From contig NZ_JAVTTP010000001.1 in assembly GCF_032248455.1 (NCBI RefSeq), forward strand, positions 2,664,501-2,728,500: a stretch of DNA of 64,000 nucleotides, written 5' to 3'. Origin of the DNA: Pricia mediterranea (GTDB taxonomy: Bacteria > Bacteroidota > Bacteroidia > Flavobacteriales > Flavobacteriaceae). The notes under the pieces are model-generated. The model did not search any database. It was not told the origin of the DNA and was given only the letters and a program-made list of their open reading frames with translations. Made by a program: the position numbers and the translations under genes. Shown here one piece after another: positions 43,666 to 52,208 of this stretch. Position 1 is the stretch's first letter, and each line of letters begins with the position of its first letter.

Positions 43666-46600
43666 TTAAAATGATGTGCTAATACCTATGGTTATGGTAG
43701 TGGGCCTTGGGAACGCAGTGTAATCGATTCCCAAAGACGGAATGTCATTCAACCCGTTTGGTGTGTTCACCTCTGGGTCGATGCCGCTATAATCGGTGAT
43801 TACAAATAGATTCTGGCCGATTGCGGATAGCCTGAGTGTTTTGAACAAACCTTCATCGCCCATATCGAAATTATAAGATAAAGAAAGATTCTGTAATCTC
43901 AAAAAATCGCCCTTCTCTAAAAATCTTGTGGACACATCTGGTGCATTCGCCACGGATTCTCCATTGGTCAACACATCTTGGGTCACATTCTTGCCAACCC
44001 CTAAAATCCCTGCAGTAAAATAGGCATTCTGTGTGTTGTTATAGAGATAGAAACCATATTGTCCGGCAAGAAAAGCACTCAAGTCCCAATTTTTATAATT
44101 AACACTGGTATTAATACCTAAATTAACTTTCGGAAGAGCGCTTTTTCCCACGAATTCTTGAACATCGCCATTTGGATAGATTGAAATTCCGTTGGCATCA
44201 AAACCTCCAAATTCTCGAAGGTAGTATGAAAACAGGGGTCTTCCGTCAGCCAATAGCTGTGCATATGCTCCGGTCAGTCCATTACCGTTGATATCTCCTG
44301 TTGGGATAAGGCCGTCAAAATCCCTTACCTCATTGTCATTATAGGCAACGTTGAAACCTAAGTTCCAATATGCATTTTCAGTACTTATGATATCGTAGGC
44401 CAATGCGAATTCGACCCCCTGATTGACAACACTGGCATCAAGGTTCCCGTAAAAGAAGGGTTGCGGGGAAGGTTGAGCTGCTTCTTGGTTCAAAAGCAGG
44501 TCATTGGTAACCTTATGATAAAAATCAACACTGCCCGATAGTCTATTTTCCGCTATGCCAAAATCTAGACCGACCGATGCCTGGGTTGTTTCTTCCCACT
44601 TTAATCCCGGATTGGCGAAGGATTCGAACTGCGTTCCCGGTATGTTGATGTTCAAGTTTTGCTGGATACTTGGAGCCGCGAAACGCTGTCTTGGTAAAAA
44701 TCGACCATAACCAAGTCCATCCTGATTTCCTGTGATACCGTAGCCGATACGAAGCTTAAGCTGCGAAATCGCTTCGGGAACAAAGTTTTCCTCGTCAATT
44801 TTCCAGGCAAATGCGCCGGATGGAAAGTATCCGTATTGATTGTCTGGTCCAAAACGGGATGAGCCATCTACACGGAGCGTACCCGTTAAAATATATTTGT
44901 CCGCCAGTGCATATTCTACCCTTCCAAAGAAAGATTGCAACTCATCGACAGTATCAAAATAATTGCCTGTTACCGCATCTACCGGGACCCCGCCTGGACT
45001 GGCTACCTCTTCCCCCTGAACAATTTCGGGAAATAATCTATTGACATAGGTGCCGTCGGGATTATAGAGAAATTGCTGATAAGAACCCGATAAGCTATTC
45101 TCAATGAACAACTTGGAGGTATTTAAGTTTCTGATCATTTCATTTAAATCGGTCGTACTGTAGCCGAGTCCCCGGATATCCTTACCATCCCTGCTATAAC
45201 TTTGAAAGGAATACCCCACCAACGCGGTCAAGTTCGAATTATCAAAGGCCTTATTATAGGTAAGTGTCAAATCCATCAACTTACCGTGTGTATAGAGCTC
45301 ACTTAATGCGCCTTCACCTCGATCAGGTGCATTTCCAAGGCCTGTGGTAAGTGAAGACTGTGCTTGATTTCTTTTAGAACCCGATTCGTCCAGTCCCAGA
45401 CTGATCTTAGCTTTGAGTTCATCGGTAAGGCTGTACTCAGCAGATATGTTGCCCAAAAAACGATTTGTATGGGTAACGTCTTTCCTATAGTTTATCAACT
45501 GAAGCGGATTGAGTTCACTGCCCCCAGTTGTGAAGGACGTTCTGGCAGGCCATGTCGGATTCGCGAAATAGGCGGCACCCAAAATATCACCCTGAGATCC
45601 GGGGTTGTTTCCTATGGCAGCCCTATCATCGTTAATTCGGGAAAAAGTTACATTGCCATCTAATTTAAGTTTGTCGTTAAATAGCCGCTGTGAAATATTA
45701 ATTCTACCGGTAAGGCGTTCTTGGGCGGAACCTACAACTACTCCAAATTGTTTCTGGTAACCGAAAGAAGCTCTGACATTTCCGCTTCCATAGTTTTTGG
45801 AGTACGCTATATTTTGGTCCTGGGACGCTACATCGCGAAGTACGATATCTTGCCAATCCGTATCGTAACCGTAATCAAGTTCGCTTGGATTGCCCCCATA
45901 ATCAGGTAAGGCGGTCAGATACTCTTCACGGCTCAATAAGTCGAATTTATTGGAAGGTGTAGAATAGCTTAGGTTGGACGTCCACTCCACCTTTCCCTTT
46001 CCCGTCTTTCCACTTTTAGTAGTAATTATGACTACCCCATTGGCTCCTCGCGATCCATATATGGCCGTAGCGGACGCATCTTTCAAGATACTTAGGCTTT
46101 CGATGTCGTTGGGATTCAAAAAATTCAAGGGGTTGGTCGGTGAACTTGCACCAACGCCCAATTCGCCACCACTGGCTGTTGTTTGTTCGCCTGAAAGCGG
46201 AATACCATCGACAACGAATAATGGATTGTTATTGGCACGTACAGAACTCGTACCTCGGATACGTATATCGATACCAGCACCGGGTTCTCCACTGGACTGC
46301 GTAATTTGTACTCCTGCGGTTTTTCCTTGGATTAACTGTTCCGGCGAGGAGATGACCCCTTGGTTGAAATCTTCGGCGGTCACTACGGCAACTGCACCCG
46401 TAGCATCCTTTACCGTCGTCTGCCCGTAACCGATAATTACCACTTCGTCCAAGGCCTGGGCGTCTTCCTGTAGAGTAACGTCTATGGTCGATTGCCCGTT
46501 GACGGGCACTTCCTGTGTGGCATAGCCAATATAGCTGAACACAAGGGTCGCATCGGCGGGTACATCACTAAGGGTATAGTTGCCGTCGAAGTCGGTCTGA

Positions 46601-46752
46601 GCCCCTTGGGTCGTTCCCTTGACCACTACGCTGGCACCCGGTAGGGGGCCCATGCTATCGGAAACCGTTCCCGATACCTCTTGGGCCTGAGTGAATGCAA
46701 GGCAGAGTAAAGCACCGAACACCATCAGGTTTCTAATCCATGTAATCTTCAT
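43666..46752 (-). CDS. susC: SusC/RagA-family TonB-linked outer-membrane transporter
   Basis: A 1028-residue TonB-dependent transporter that imports glycan fragments with its SusD partner. It has a signal peptide (residues 1-23, ending AFTQAQE), a CarboxypepD_reg-like domain (about 25-100, GTVSDSMGPLPGASVVVKGT), and a short DEVVIIGYGQ TonB-box-like segment near 105. The plug follows (about 115-225, with SPEQLIQGKTAGVQI and FVVDGIPL), then the SusC signature LSILKDASATAIYGSRGANG near 225, and a long barrel ending in ...TITIGISTSF with terminal Phe. It is smaller in length than many SusC but complete. Divergent from pgmB across a 447-bp regulatory region. Confidence 0.96.
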   Translation of the reverse strand: MKITWIRNLMVFGALLCLAFTQAQEVSGTVSDSMGPLPGASVVVKGTTQGAQTDFDGNYTLSDVPADATLVFSYIGYATQEVPVNGQSTIDVTLQEDAQALDEVVIIGYGQTTVKDATGAVAVVTAEDFNQGVISSPEQLIQGKTAGVQITQSSGEPGAGIDIRIRGTSSVRANNNPLFVVDGIPLSGEQTTASGGELGVGASSPTNPLNFLNPNDIESLSILKDASATAIYGSRGANGVVIITTKSGKTGKGKVEWTSNLSYSTPSNKFDLLSREEYLTALPDYGGNPSELDYGYDTDWQDIVLRDVASQDQNIAYSKNYGSGNVRASFGYQKQFGVVVGSAQERLTGRINISQRLFNDKLKLDGNVTFSRINDDRAAIGNNPGSQGDILGAAYFANPTWPARTSFTTGGSELNPLQLINYRKDVTHTNRFLGNISAEYSLTDELKAKISLGLDESGSKRNQAQSSLTTGLGNAPDRGEGALSELYTHGKLMDLTLTYNKAFDNSNLTALVGYSFQSYSRDGKDIRGLGYSTTDLNEMIRNLNTSKLFIENSLSGSYQQFLYNPDGTYVNRLFPEIVQGEEVASPGGVPVDAVTGNYFDTVDELQSFFGRVEYALADKYILTGTLRVDGSSRFGPDNQYGYFPSGAFAWKIDEENFVPEAISQLKLRIGYGITGNQDGLGYGRFLPRQRFAAPSIQQNLNINIPGTQFESFANPGLKWEETTQASVGLDFGIAENRLSGSVDFYHKVTNDLLLNQEAAQPSPQPFFYGNLDASVVNQGVEFALAYDIISTENAYWNLGFNVAYNDNEVRDFDGLIPTGDINGNGLTGAYAQLLADGRPLFSYYLREFGGFDANGISIYPNGDVQEFVGKSALPKVNLGINTSVNYKNWDLSAFLAGQYGFYLYNNTQNAYFTAGILGVGKNVTQDVLTNGESVANAPDVSTRFLEKGDFLRLQNLSLSYNFDMGDEGLFKTLRLSAIGQNLFVITDYSGIDPEVNTPNGLNDIPSLGIDYTAFPRPTTITIGISTSF

Positions 46753-46780
46753 AAGAGTTGTTTTTGAGTTGAGTTATTTG

Positions 46781-46788
46781 CAAAGCTA
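46781..46788 (-). promoter_or_regulatory. -7 element TAGCTTTG for susC
   Basis: TAGCTTTG on the minus strand matches TAnnTTTG, 28 bp upstream of the susC start. A TTTG at 46804-46807 is only 15 nt away, slightly short for a -33 box. Confidence 0.5.
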
Positions 46789-46907
46789 AAGGTTAAAATT
46801 AAACAAAAAATTTCTTAATTTACTTAATTCGGTCGATTAGAACCCGCGAAAGCAGTTTCTTTATGATACTTTAAATCAATAACGGCTATCGCATTTAAAC
46901 CACGGTA

Positions 46908-46966
46908 TGGTCATTTAATTGATAAGTATCGTCCAAAATATAGGGAAAAATTCAATTTTTTGACCA
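46908..46966 (-). promoter_or_regulatory. imperfect inverted repeat upstream of susC
   Basis: Two 14-nt arms, TGGTCA-ttt-AATTG (46908-46921) and CAATT-ttt-TGACCA (46953-46966), match except for the central three bases and are 31 nt apart. It sits between the susC and pgmB promoters and may be an operator or a pair of half-sites. Confidence 0.3.
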
Positions 46967-47164
46967 AAGATATGGTTTTTTTTAATCGGTTGACATTACC
47001 ACGGAGGTGAGTTTTGAAACATGGGTTTTGTTAAAAAATATAAGAAACACAGCTTCCAACGACAAATTTTTGGGGCAATGGGAGGAGCCATAGAAAAAAT
47101 CCACCGGTTTGAGTTCCGAAAGTCCTTAAGCACTTGGTGGCGCATCCATTCCGGGATACATCCC

Positions 47165-47172
47165 TATCTTTG
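47165..47172 (+). promoter_or_regulatory. -7 element TATCTTTG for pgmB
   Basis: TATCTTTG matches TAnnTTTG and lies 27 nt before the pgmB start. TTG at 47134-47136 is 28 nt upstream, beyond the usual spacing. Confidence 0.5.
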
Positions 47173-47199
47173 TGCCTAAGTATAAAATAATCCTCCTTT

Positions 47200-47853
47200 A
47201 TGGACAAGTCTGCATTTATTTTCGATCTCGACGGGGTCATCGTCGATACCGCAAAGTACCATTATCTGGCCTGGAAAAAGCTCGCCAACGGCCTCGGTTT
47301 CGAATTTACCAAAGAACAGAACGAGCTTTTTAAGGGGGTGAGCCGGAAGCGCTGTTTGGAAATCCTCTTGGATATCGGGAATGTGGATGCCACTCAAGAT
47401 CAATTCGACACCTGGATGGTCAAAAAGAATGAGGATTACCTGTCCTATATTAAGGATATGGATGAATCGGAAATCCTGCCCGATGTGGTCCAAGCTTTGG
47501 ATTTTCTGAAAGATAGACAGGTTCCGATGGCCGTCGGATCGGCCAGTAAAAATGCGAGACCCATTTTGGAAAAGGTAAAATTATTGTCGTATTTCGACGC
47601 TATCGTCGACGGGACCGACGTGACCAAGGCGAAACCAGATCCCGAAGTTTTTCTGATTGCCTCCGACAGGATGGGGGCAAGGCCTGAGAACTGTATTGTT
47701 TTCGAGGATGCCGCGGCGGGGATCGAAGCGGCAAATGTCGCCGGGATGACCAGTATTGGGATGGGGAATCCCGAAAACCTTCCGGAAGCCGACTATAATT
47801 TCAGGGATTTTTCCGAGATTAGCGAGGAATTCTTAAAAGAAATCACGGTGTAA
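47200..47853 (+). CDS. pgmB: beta-phosphoglucomutase
   Basis: A 217-residue HAD-superfamily enzyme converting beta-glucose-1-phosphate to glucose-6-phosphate. It has the HAD motif I FDLDGVIVD (nucleophile Asp9 and acid/base Asp11), the beta-PGM cap with VSRKRCLEILL near residue 48, AVGSASKNA (motif II), KAKPDPEVF (motif III Lys), and VFEDAAAGIEAA (motif IV). The next gene encodes a GH65 inverting phosphorylase, which releases beta-glucose-1-phosphate, the exact substrate, so the pair forms one pathway. Cytoplasmic. It is the first gene of a run with GH65, GH13 and a flavoprotein. Confidence 0.95.
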   Translation: MDKSAFIFDLDGVIVDTAKYHYLAWKKLANGLGFEFTKEQNELFKGVSRKRCLEILLDIGNVDATQDQFDTWMVKKNEDYLSYIKDMDESEILPDVVQALDFLKDRQVPMAVGSASKNARPILEKVKLLSYFDAIVDGTDVTKAKPDPEVFLIASDRMGARPENCIVFEDAAAGIEAANVAGMTSIGMGNPENLPEADYNFRDFSEISEEFLKEITV

Positions 47854-48059
47854 CCGACCGAAGAAGATCGAAGGTTCAATCGCTACTGCGTAGCTGTTCG
47901 ACCCTTTGACTGCGCTCAGGGCAGGGGTTTAATGTTACATTTGAGGATCCTTGAACCTTGAACCTGTTTTCGGCAGAATTGAACCTTGAATTGTTCAGCC
48001 CCACATCTAGCTTATGCCAAGCGGATCTGAAGTATAAACAACAAACACAACAGCACCAT
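47854..48059 (+). repeat. spacer with TTGAACC direct repeats
   Basis: The 206-bp spacer between pgmB and the GH65 gene contains TTGAACCTTGAA-type words twice (near 47952 and 47980) as short imperfect direct repeats. No promoter box or gene was recognised; an upstream extension of the GH65 frame through it is judged non-coding. Confidence 0.4.
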
Positions 48060-50375
48060 ATGCGAGATTATATACAGCCGGACCCTTGGTCCATTATAGA
48101 GGAAGGCTTTGACAAAGACCGGGTAAAAGCTTCTGAAAGTATTTTCAGTATCGGGAACGGTCATATGGGCCAACGAGCCAATTTTGAGGAGAGCTATTCG
48201 GGAGAAACCTTTCAGGGAAGTTATATCGCAGGCGTGTACTATCCCGATAAGACCCGAGTGGGCTGGTGGAAGAACGGATATCCGGAAAATTTCGCCAAGG
48301 TCTTGAACGCGCCCAACTGGATCGGTATCGGCGTGGCCGTAAACGGAGAAATCCTCGACCTGAACAGCTGTAAAGAGGTAACCGATTTTCGACGGGAACT
48401 GAATATGAAGGAAGGATGGTACAGCCGCTCCTTCGATGCGGTGTTGCCCAAAGATGTGGTCGTCCACGTAAAGGTTGTCCGGTTTTTGAGTCTGGACCTC
48501 GATGAGGTGGGCGCCATCCGGTTCGAAGTGACCTCGATCGACGCCGATGCCGAAGTCGTCTTCCGGCCTTATTTGGATAGCGGTATCCGCAATGAGGATT
48601 CGAACTGGGACGACCAATTCTGGGAAACCACGGAGGTTGCATCCCACATTTCATCCGAAGAAAGCCAAGCCTTTATCGAATCCCATACGCTAAAGACCAA
48701 TTTCAAGGTCTGTACATTTATGGAATCGCAGTTGTACCTGAATGGGGGGCAAATAGACGATAAACCATCCGAAGAAAAAAAAGACCTGAAGGTGGCTCAT
48801 GAATATGTGCAATCTGTCAAAAAGGGCGAAACCTTGGCCCTACATAAATTTGGTGGCTACACGGTTTCCCGCAACCACGATGCATCCGAACTAGTCGAAG
48901 CGGCGAAAACGGCCCTAAAAAAAGCAACGGAGATGGGTTTCGATGCCCTTTTGGAACAACAAAAGCAGGTCTGGGCCAAAATTTGGGAAACGGCCGATAT
49001 TGCCATCGAGGGCGATGTGAAGGCACAGCAGGGCATCCGCTTTAATATCTTTCAGCTCAACCAGACCTATCTGGGCAAGGATTCTCGGCTGAACATCGGT
49101 CCCAAAGGCTTTACCGGCGAAAAGTACGGCGGCAGCACCTATTGGGATACCGAGGCCTACTGCCTTCCCTTTTATATGGCGACCAAGAGCCAAGAGGTGG
49201 CGCGAAACCTCTTAAAATATCGCTATTACCATCTCGACAAGGCCATCGAGAATGCCCAAAAACTCGGGTTTGTCAACGGTGCGGCCCTGTACCCAATGGT
49301 GACCATGAACGGCGAGGAAAGCCATAACGAATGGGAGATCACCTTTGAGGAAATCCATCGGAACGGGGCCATCGCCTTTGCGATCTACAACTATGTTCGA
49401 TATACGGGCGATTACTCCTATATTCCTGAAATGGGACTGGAAGTGCTGATCGGTATCTCCCGATTTTGGCACCAACGCGCTAATTTTTCCGAACCCAAGG
49501 GCCAATATGTTATCTTGGGCGTTACCGGTCCCAATGAATACGAAAACAACGTCAGCAATAACTGGTACACCAATTACATTGCCAAGTGGTGCATCGATTA
49601 TACCCTGCAACAATTGGAAAATGTGAAGGATGGTTTTCCGGAAGACTACGACCGGATTATCGGAAAAACCCAATTGACCGGTAACGTGACCGACTATTGG
49701 CGCGAGGTCTCGGAAAACCTGTACTTGCCCTATTCCAAAAAGCACCAGGTGTACCTGCAGCAGGATGGATTTTTGGATAAGGAACTGGTGAACGTTGAAG
49801 ACCTTCCGGCGGCACAGCGGCCTATCAACCAAAAGTGGAGTTGGGACCGGATCCTGCGCTCCCCTTTTATCAAGCAGGCCGATGTCTTGCAGGGATTCTA
49901 TTTTTTCGAAGACCATTTCAGCACCGAGGAACTAGAGCGGCATTTTGATTTCTACGAACCGTTCACCGTGCACGAATCCTCCCTTTCGCCTTGTGTTCAC
50001 GCCATTCAGGCCGCCAAGCTCGGCCGAATGGATCAGGCGTACCGCTTGTACCTGCGCACCTCACGCCTAGATCTCGACGATTACAACAAAGAGGTCGAGG
50101 AGGGCCTGCACATCACCTCGATGGCCGGCACCTGGATGAGCATTGTCGAAGGCTTCGGCGGCATGCGGATGGTGGATGACGAGCTGTCGTTTACCCCTAG
50201 GATTCCCGAACAGTGGACCTCATATTCCTTTAAGGTCAATTTTAGGAACCGGATTCTTAAGGTGACGGTCGGAAAAATAGAAACTGAGTTTGTCTTTGAA
50301 GGAAACGAAGGGATGGCCATTCAGGTAAATGGCGAACGGGTGGTGCTACGACCGGGGAAACCCGAGCGGGTGTAG
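48060..50375 (+). CDS. GH65 family glycoside phosphorylase, probably maltose phosphorylase
   Basis: A 771-residue inverting phosphorylase that cleaves an alpha-linked disaccharide with phosphate, giving beta-glucose-1-phosphate. The N-terminal beta-sandwich begins MRDYIQPDPWSIIEEGFD with ESIFSIGNGHMGQRANFEE; the (alpha/alpha)6 barrel contains GGSTYWDTEAYCLPFY (near residue 358) and the catalytic acid Glu in VTGPNEYENNVSNNWYTN (near 490). No signal peptide, so the substrate must be imported. The ATG at 48060 fits the family start; 34 upstream codons come from the repeat-rich spacer. pgmB next door suits beta-glucose-1-phosphate formation. Maltose is most likely; trehalose, kojibiose or nigerose cannot be excluded. 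Confidence 0.92.
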   Translation: MRDYIQPDPWSIIEEGFDKDRVKASESIFSIGNGHMGQRANFEESYSGETFQGSYIAGVYYPDKTRVGWWKNGYPENFAKVLNAPNWIGIGVAVNGEILDLNSCKEVTDFRRELNMKEGWYSRSFDAVLPKDVVVHVKVVRFLSLDLDEVGAIRFEVTSIDADAEVVFRPYLDSGIRNEDSNWDDQFWETTEVASHISSEESQAFIESHTLKTNFKVCTFMESQLYLNGGQIDDKPSEEKKDLKVAHEYVQSVKKGETLALHKFGGYTVSRNHDASELVEAAKTALKKATEMGFDALLEQQKQVWAKIWETADIAIEGDVKAQQGIRFNIFQLNQTYLGKDSRLNIGPKGFTGEKYGGSTYWDTEAYCLPFYMATKSQEVARNLLKYRYYHLDKAIENAQKLGFVNGAALYPMVTMNGEESHNEWEITFEEIHRNGAIAFAIYNYVRYTGDYSYIPEMGLEVLIGISRFWHQRANFSEPKGQYVILGVTGPNEYENNVSNNWYTNYIAKWCIDYTLQQLENVKDGFPEDYDRIIGKTQLTGNVTDYWREVSENLYLPYSKKHQVYLQQDGFLDKELVNVEDLPAAQRPINQKWSWDRILRSPFIKQADVLQGFYFFEDHFSTEELERHFDFYEPFTVHESSLSPCVHAIQAAKLGRMDQAYRLYLRTSRLDLDDYNKEVEEGLHITSMAGTWMSIVEGFGGMRMVDDELSFTPRIPEQWTSYSFKVNFRNRILKVTVGKIETEFVFEGNEGMAIQVNGERVVLRPGKPERV

Positions 50376-50435
50376 TTCCGTTTCAGGTCCAAAGAACTTT
50401 GCTTCTTTCCCAACTTTATTTACTCCCATTTCAAA

Positions 50436-52208
50436 ATGAACAAAAAACAAGTAGTCTATCAGGTATTTACCCGACTCTTCGGCAACACGAATGCCACCAA
50501 TAAACCTTGGGGCACCATCGAGGAAAATGGCGTTGGCAAATTCTCCGATTTTAGCGAAAACGCCTTGCGCGAAATCAGAGATCTCGGGATTACCTATATC
50601 TGGTTCACCGGGGTGCCGCACCATGCGGTAATCCGCGATTATACCCGGTTTGGAATTTCGAACGACGACCCCGATGTGGTAAAGGGCAGGGCGGGATCCC
50701 CTTATGCGGTAAAGGATTATTACAATGTAAATCCGGATTTGGCCGATGACCCCGCCCAGCGGCTAGCGGAATTTAGGGCTCTCATCAAGCGTACCCATGA
50801 AGCCGGACTCAAATTGCTGATCGACATCGTACCCAATCACGTCGCGCGCGATTATGAGGGGGCGTCCACTCCGGAGGGTCATGAACCCTTCGGGGCTTCC
50901 GATGATCGGTCGGTGGAATACGCACGAAACAATAATTTCTACTACATTCCCGGGGAAGCCTTTCGGGTGCCGGACTGGCGGAATGGATACCAGCCCCTGG
51001 GGGGCGAAGAGCATCCGCTTGCGGACGGAACGTTCGACGAAGACCCGGCAAAGTGGACGGGCAACGGTGCGCGCGAGGCGAAACCGGATTTCAATGACTG
51101 GTACGAGACCGTAAAGATCAATTACGGGATGCGTCCGGACGGTACGTACGATTTCGATACGTTGCCCGATGGTTTTGAGTCCGAGGATTACCGGACCCAT
51201 TATAAATTTTGGAAGGATAAGCACTTGCCCGATTCCTGGATCAAGTTCAAGGATATCGCCATATACTGGCTCGAGATGGGGGTAGACGGTTTCCGTTACG
51301 ACATGGCCGAGATGGTGCCGGTGGAATTTTGGAGCTATATGAATTCCCACATCAAAATTAAAAATCCGGATGCCTTTCTGTTGGCCGAAGTCTATAACCC
51401 CGATGAATACCGCAATTACATCCTAAGGGGGAAGATGGACTACCTCTACGATAAGGTCGAAATGTACGATTCCCTCAAACACATTATGCAGGGCCAGGGA
51501 TGGACGGACCATATCCCCGTGGTAAAACGGCATACGGCGGATATCGAGCACCACCTGCTGCACTTTCTCGAAAACCACGACGAGGTGCGTATCGCGAGTC
51601 CCGCTTTCGTTGGTGACGCCGAAAAAGGGAAGCCCGCTATGGTGGTTTCGGCCACGATGACCACTGCATCGATAATGATTTATTTCGGACAGGAAGTCGG
51701 CGAGCCGGCCTCCGAAAATGCGGGTTTCGGGAGTCCCGACCGCACCTCCATCTTCGATTATATCGGGGTGCCGCACCATCAGCGCTGGGTCAACGACGGG
51801 CAGTTCGATGGCGGACAATTATCCGACGCGGAAGCATCCTTACGGGATTTCTACCGTCGTCTACTTAATTTTACGCGACAAAGCGAGGCCCTGATGGGCG
51901 AATACCAAGACATCCACTTTTATAACAAGGAGCATACGGAATGGTACAACCACCATGTGCTCTCATACGTTCGGTGGTCGGACGATGAACGACTGATCAT
52001 CGTCGCCAACTTCGATGCCAACGACCGCTTTGGCTTCGAGCTGAAACTTCCATCGGATATAGTTCAAAAATGGGAATTATCCGACGGCGGACAGCGGTTG
52101 ACCGATACGCTATTTGGTAGCGAACACATTTTAAAGGTCGACGGGGGAAGGGCCGAGGTCCGAATCGATATCGATCCGTTGGAATCGTTTATTCTTAAAG
52201 TCCATTAA
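50436..52208 (+). CDS. GH13 family alpha-amylase-type enzyme, non-secreted
   Basis: A 590-residue alpha-glucan enzyme with the conserved GH13 regions in order: LLIDIVPNHV (region I), GVDGFRYDMAEM (region II, nucleophile Asp), FLLAEVY (region III, acid/base Glu) and FLENHDEVR (region IV, transition-state Asp). A C-terminal beta-sandwich closes the protein (about 510-590). The N-terminus is MNKKQVVYQVFTRLF with no signal peptide or lipobox, so the enzyme works in the cytoplasm, in line with GH65. It may trim imported maltodextrins or act as an alpha-glucosidase or cyclomaltodextrinase; the exact activity cannot be set. It lies 60 bp after GH65 and overlaps the next gene by one base. Confidence 0.93.
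   Translation: MNKKQVVYQVFTRLFGNTNATNKPWGTIEENGVGKFSDFSENALREIRDLGITYIWFTGVPHHAVIRDYTRFGISNDDPDVVKGRAGSPYAVKDYYNVNPDLADDPAQRLAEFRALIKRTHEAGLKLLIDIVPNHVARDYEGASTPEGHEPFGASDDRSVEYARNNNFYYIPGEAFRVPDWRNGYQPLGGEEHPLADGTFDEDPAKWTGNGAREAKPDFNDWYETVKINYGMRPDGTYDFDTLPDGFESEDYRTHYKFWKDKHLPDSWIKFKDIAIYWLEMGVDGFRYDMAEMVPVEFWSYMNSHIKIKNPDAFLLAEVYNPDEYRNYILRGKMDYLYDKVEMYDSLKHIMQGQGWTDHIPVVKRHTADIEHHLLHFLENHDEVRIASPAFVGDAEKGKPAMVVSATMTTASIMIYFGQEVGEPASENAGFGSPDRTSIFDYIGVPHHQRWVNDGQFDGGQLSDAEASLRDFYRRLLNFTRQSEALMGEYQDIHFYNKEHTEWYNHHVLSYVRWSDDERLIIVANFDANDRFGFELKLPSDIVQKWELSDGGQRLTDTLFGSEHILKVDGGRAEVRIDIDPLESFILKVH

Larger units (their letters stand above)
46753..47199 (+). other. 447-bp divergent regulatory region between susC and pgmB
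   Basis: No gene was recognised. It holds a susC -7 box (46781-46788, minus), an imperfect inverted repeat (46908-46966), several long A and T runs, and a pgmB -7 box (47165-47172, plus). This length is typical of a shared control region for a sugar locus; no regulator gene lies in or beside it. Confidence 0.6.

Noticed and set aside
49212-49916. 234-codon minus-strand frame inside the GH65 gene
   Set aside because: The plus-strand GH65 sequence is intact with catalytic motifs across this interval, so the opposite frame is a shadow.
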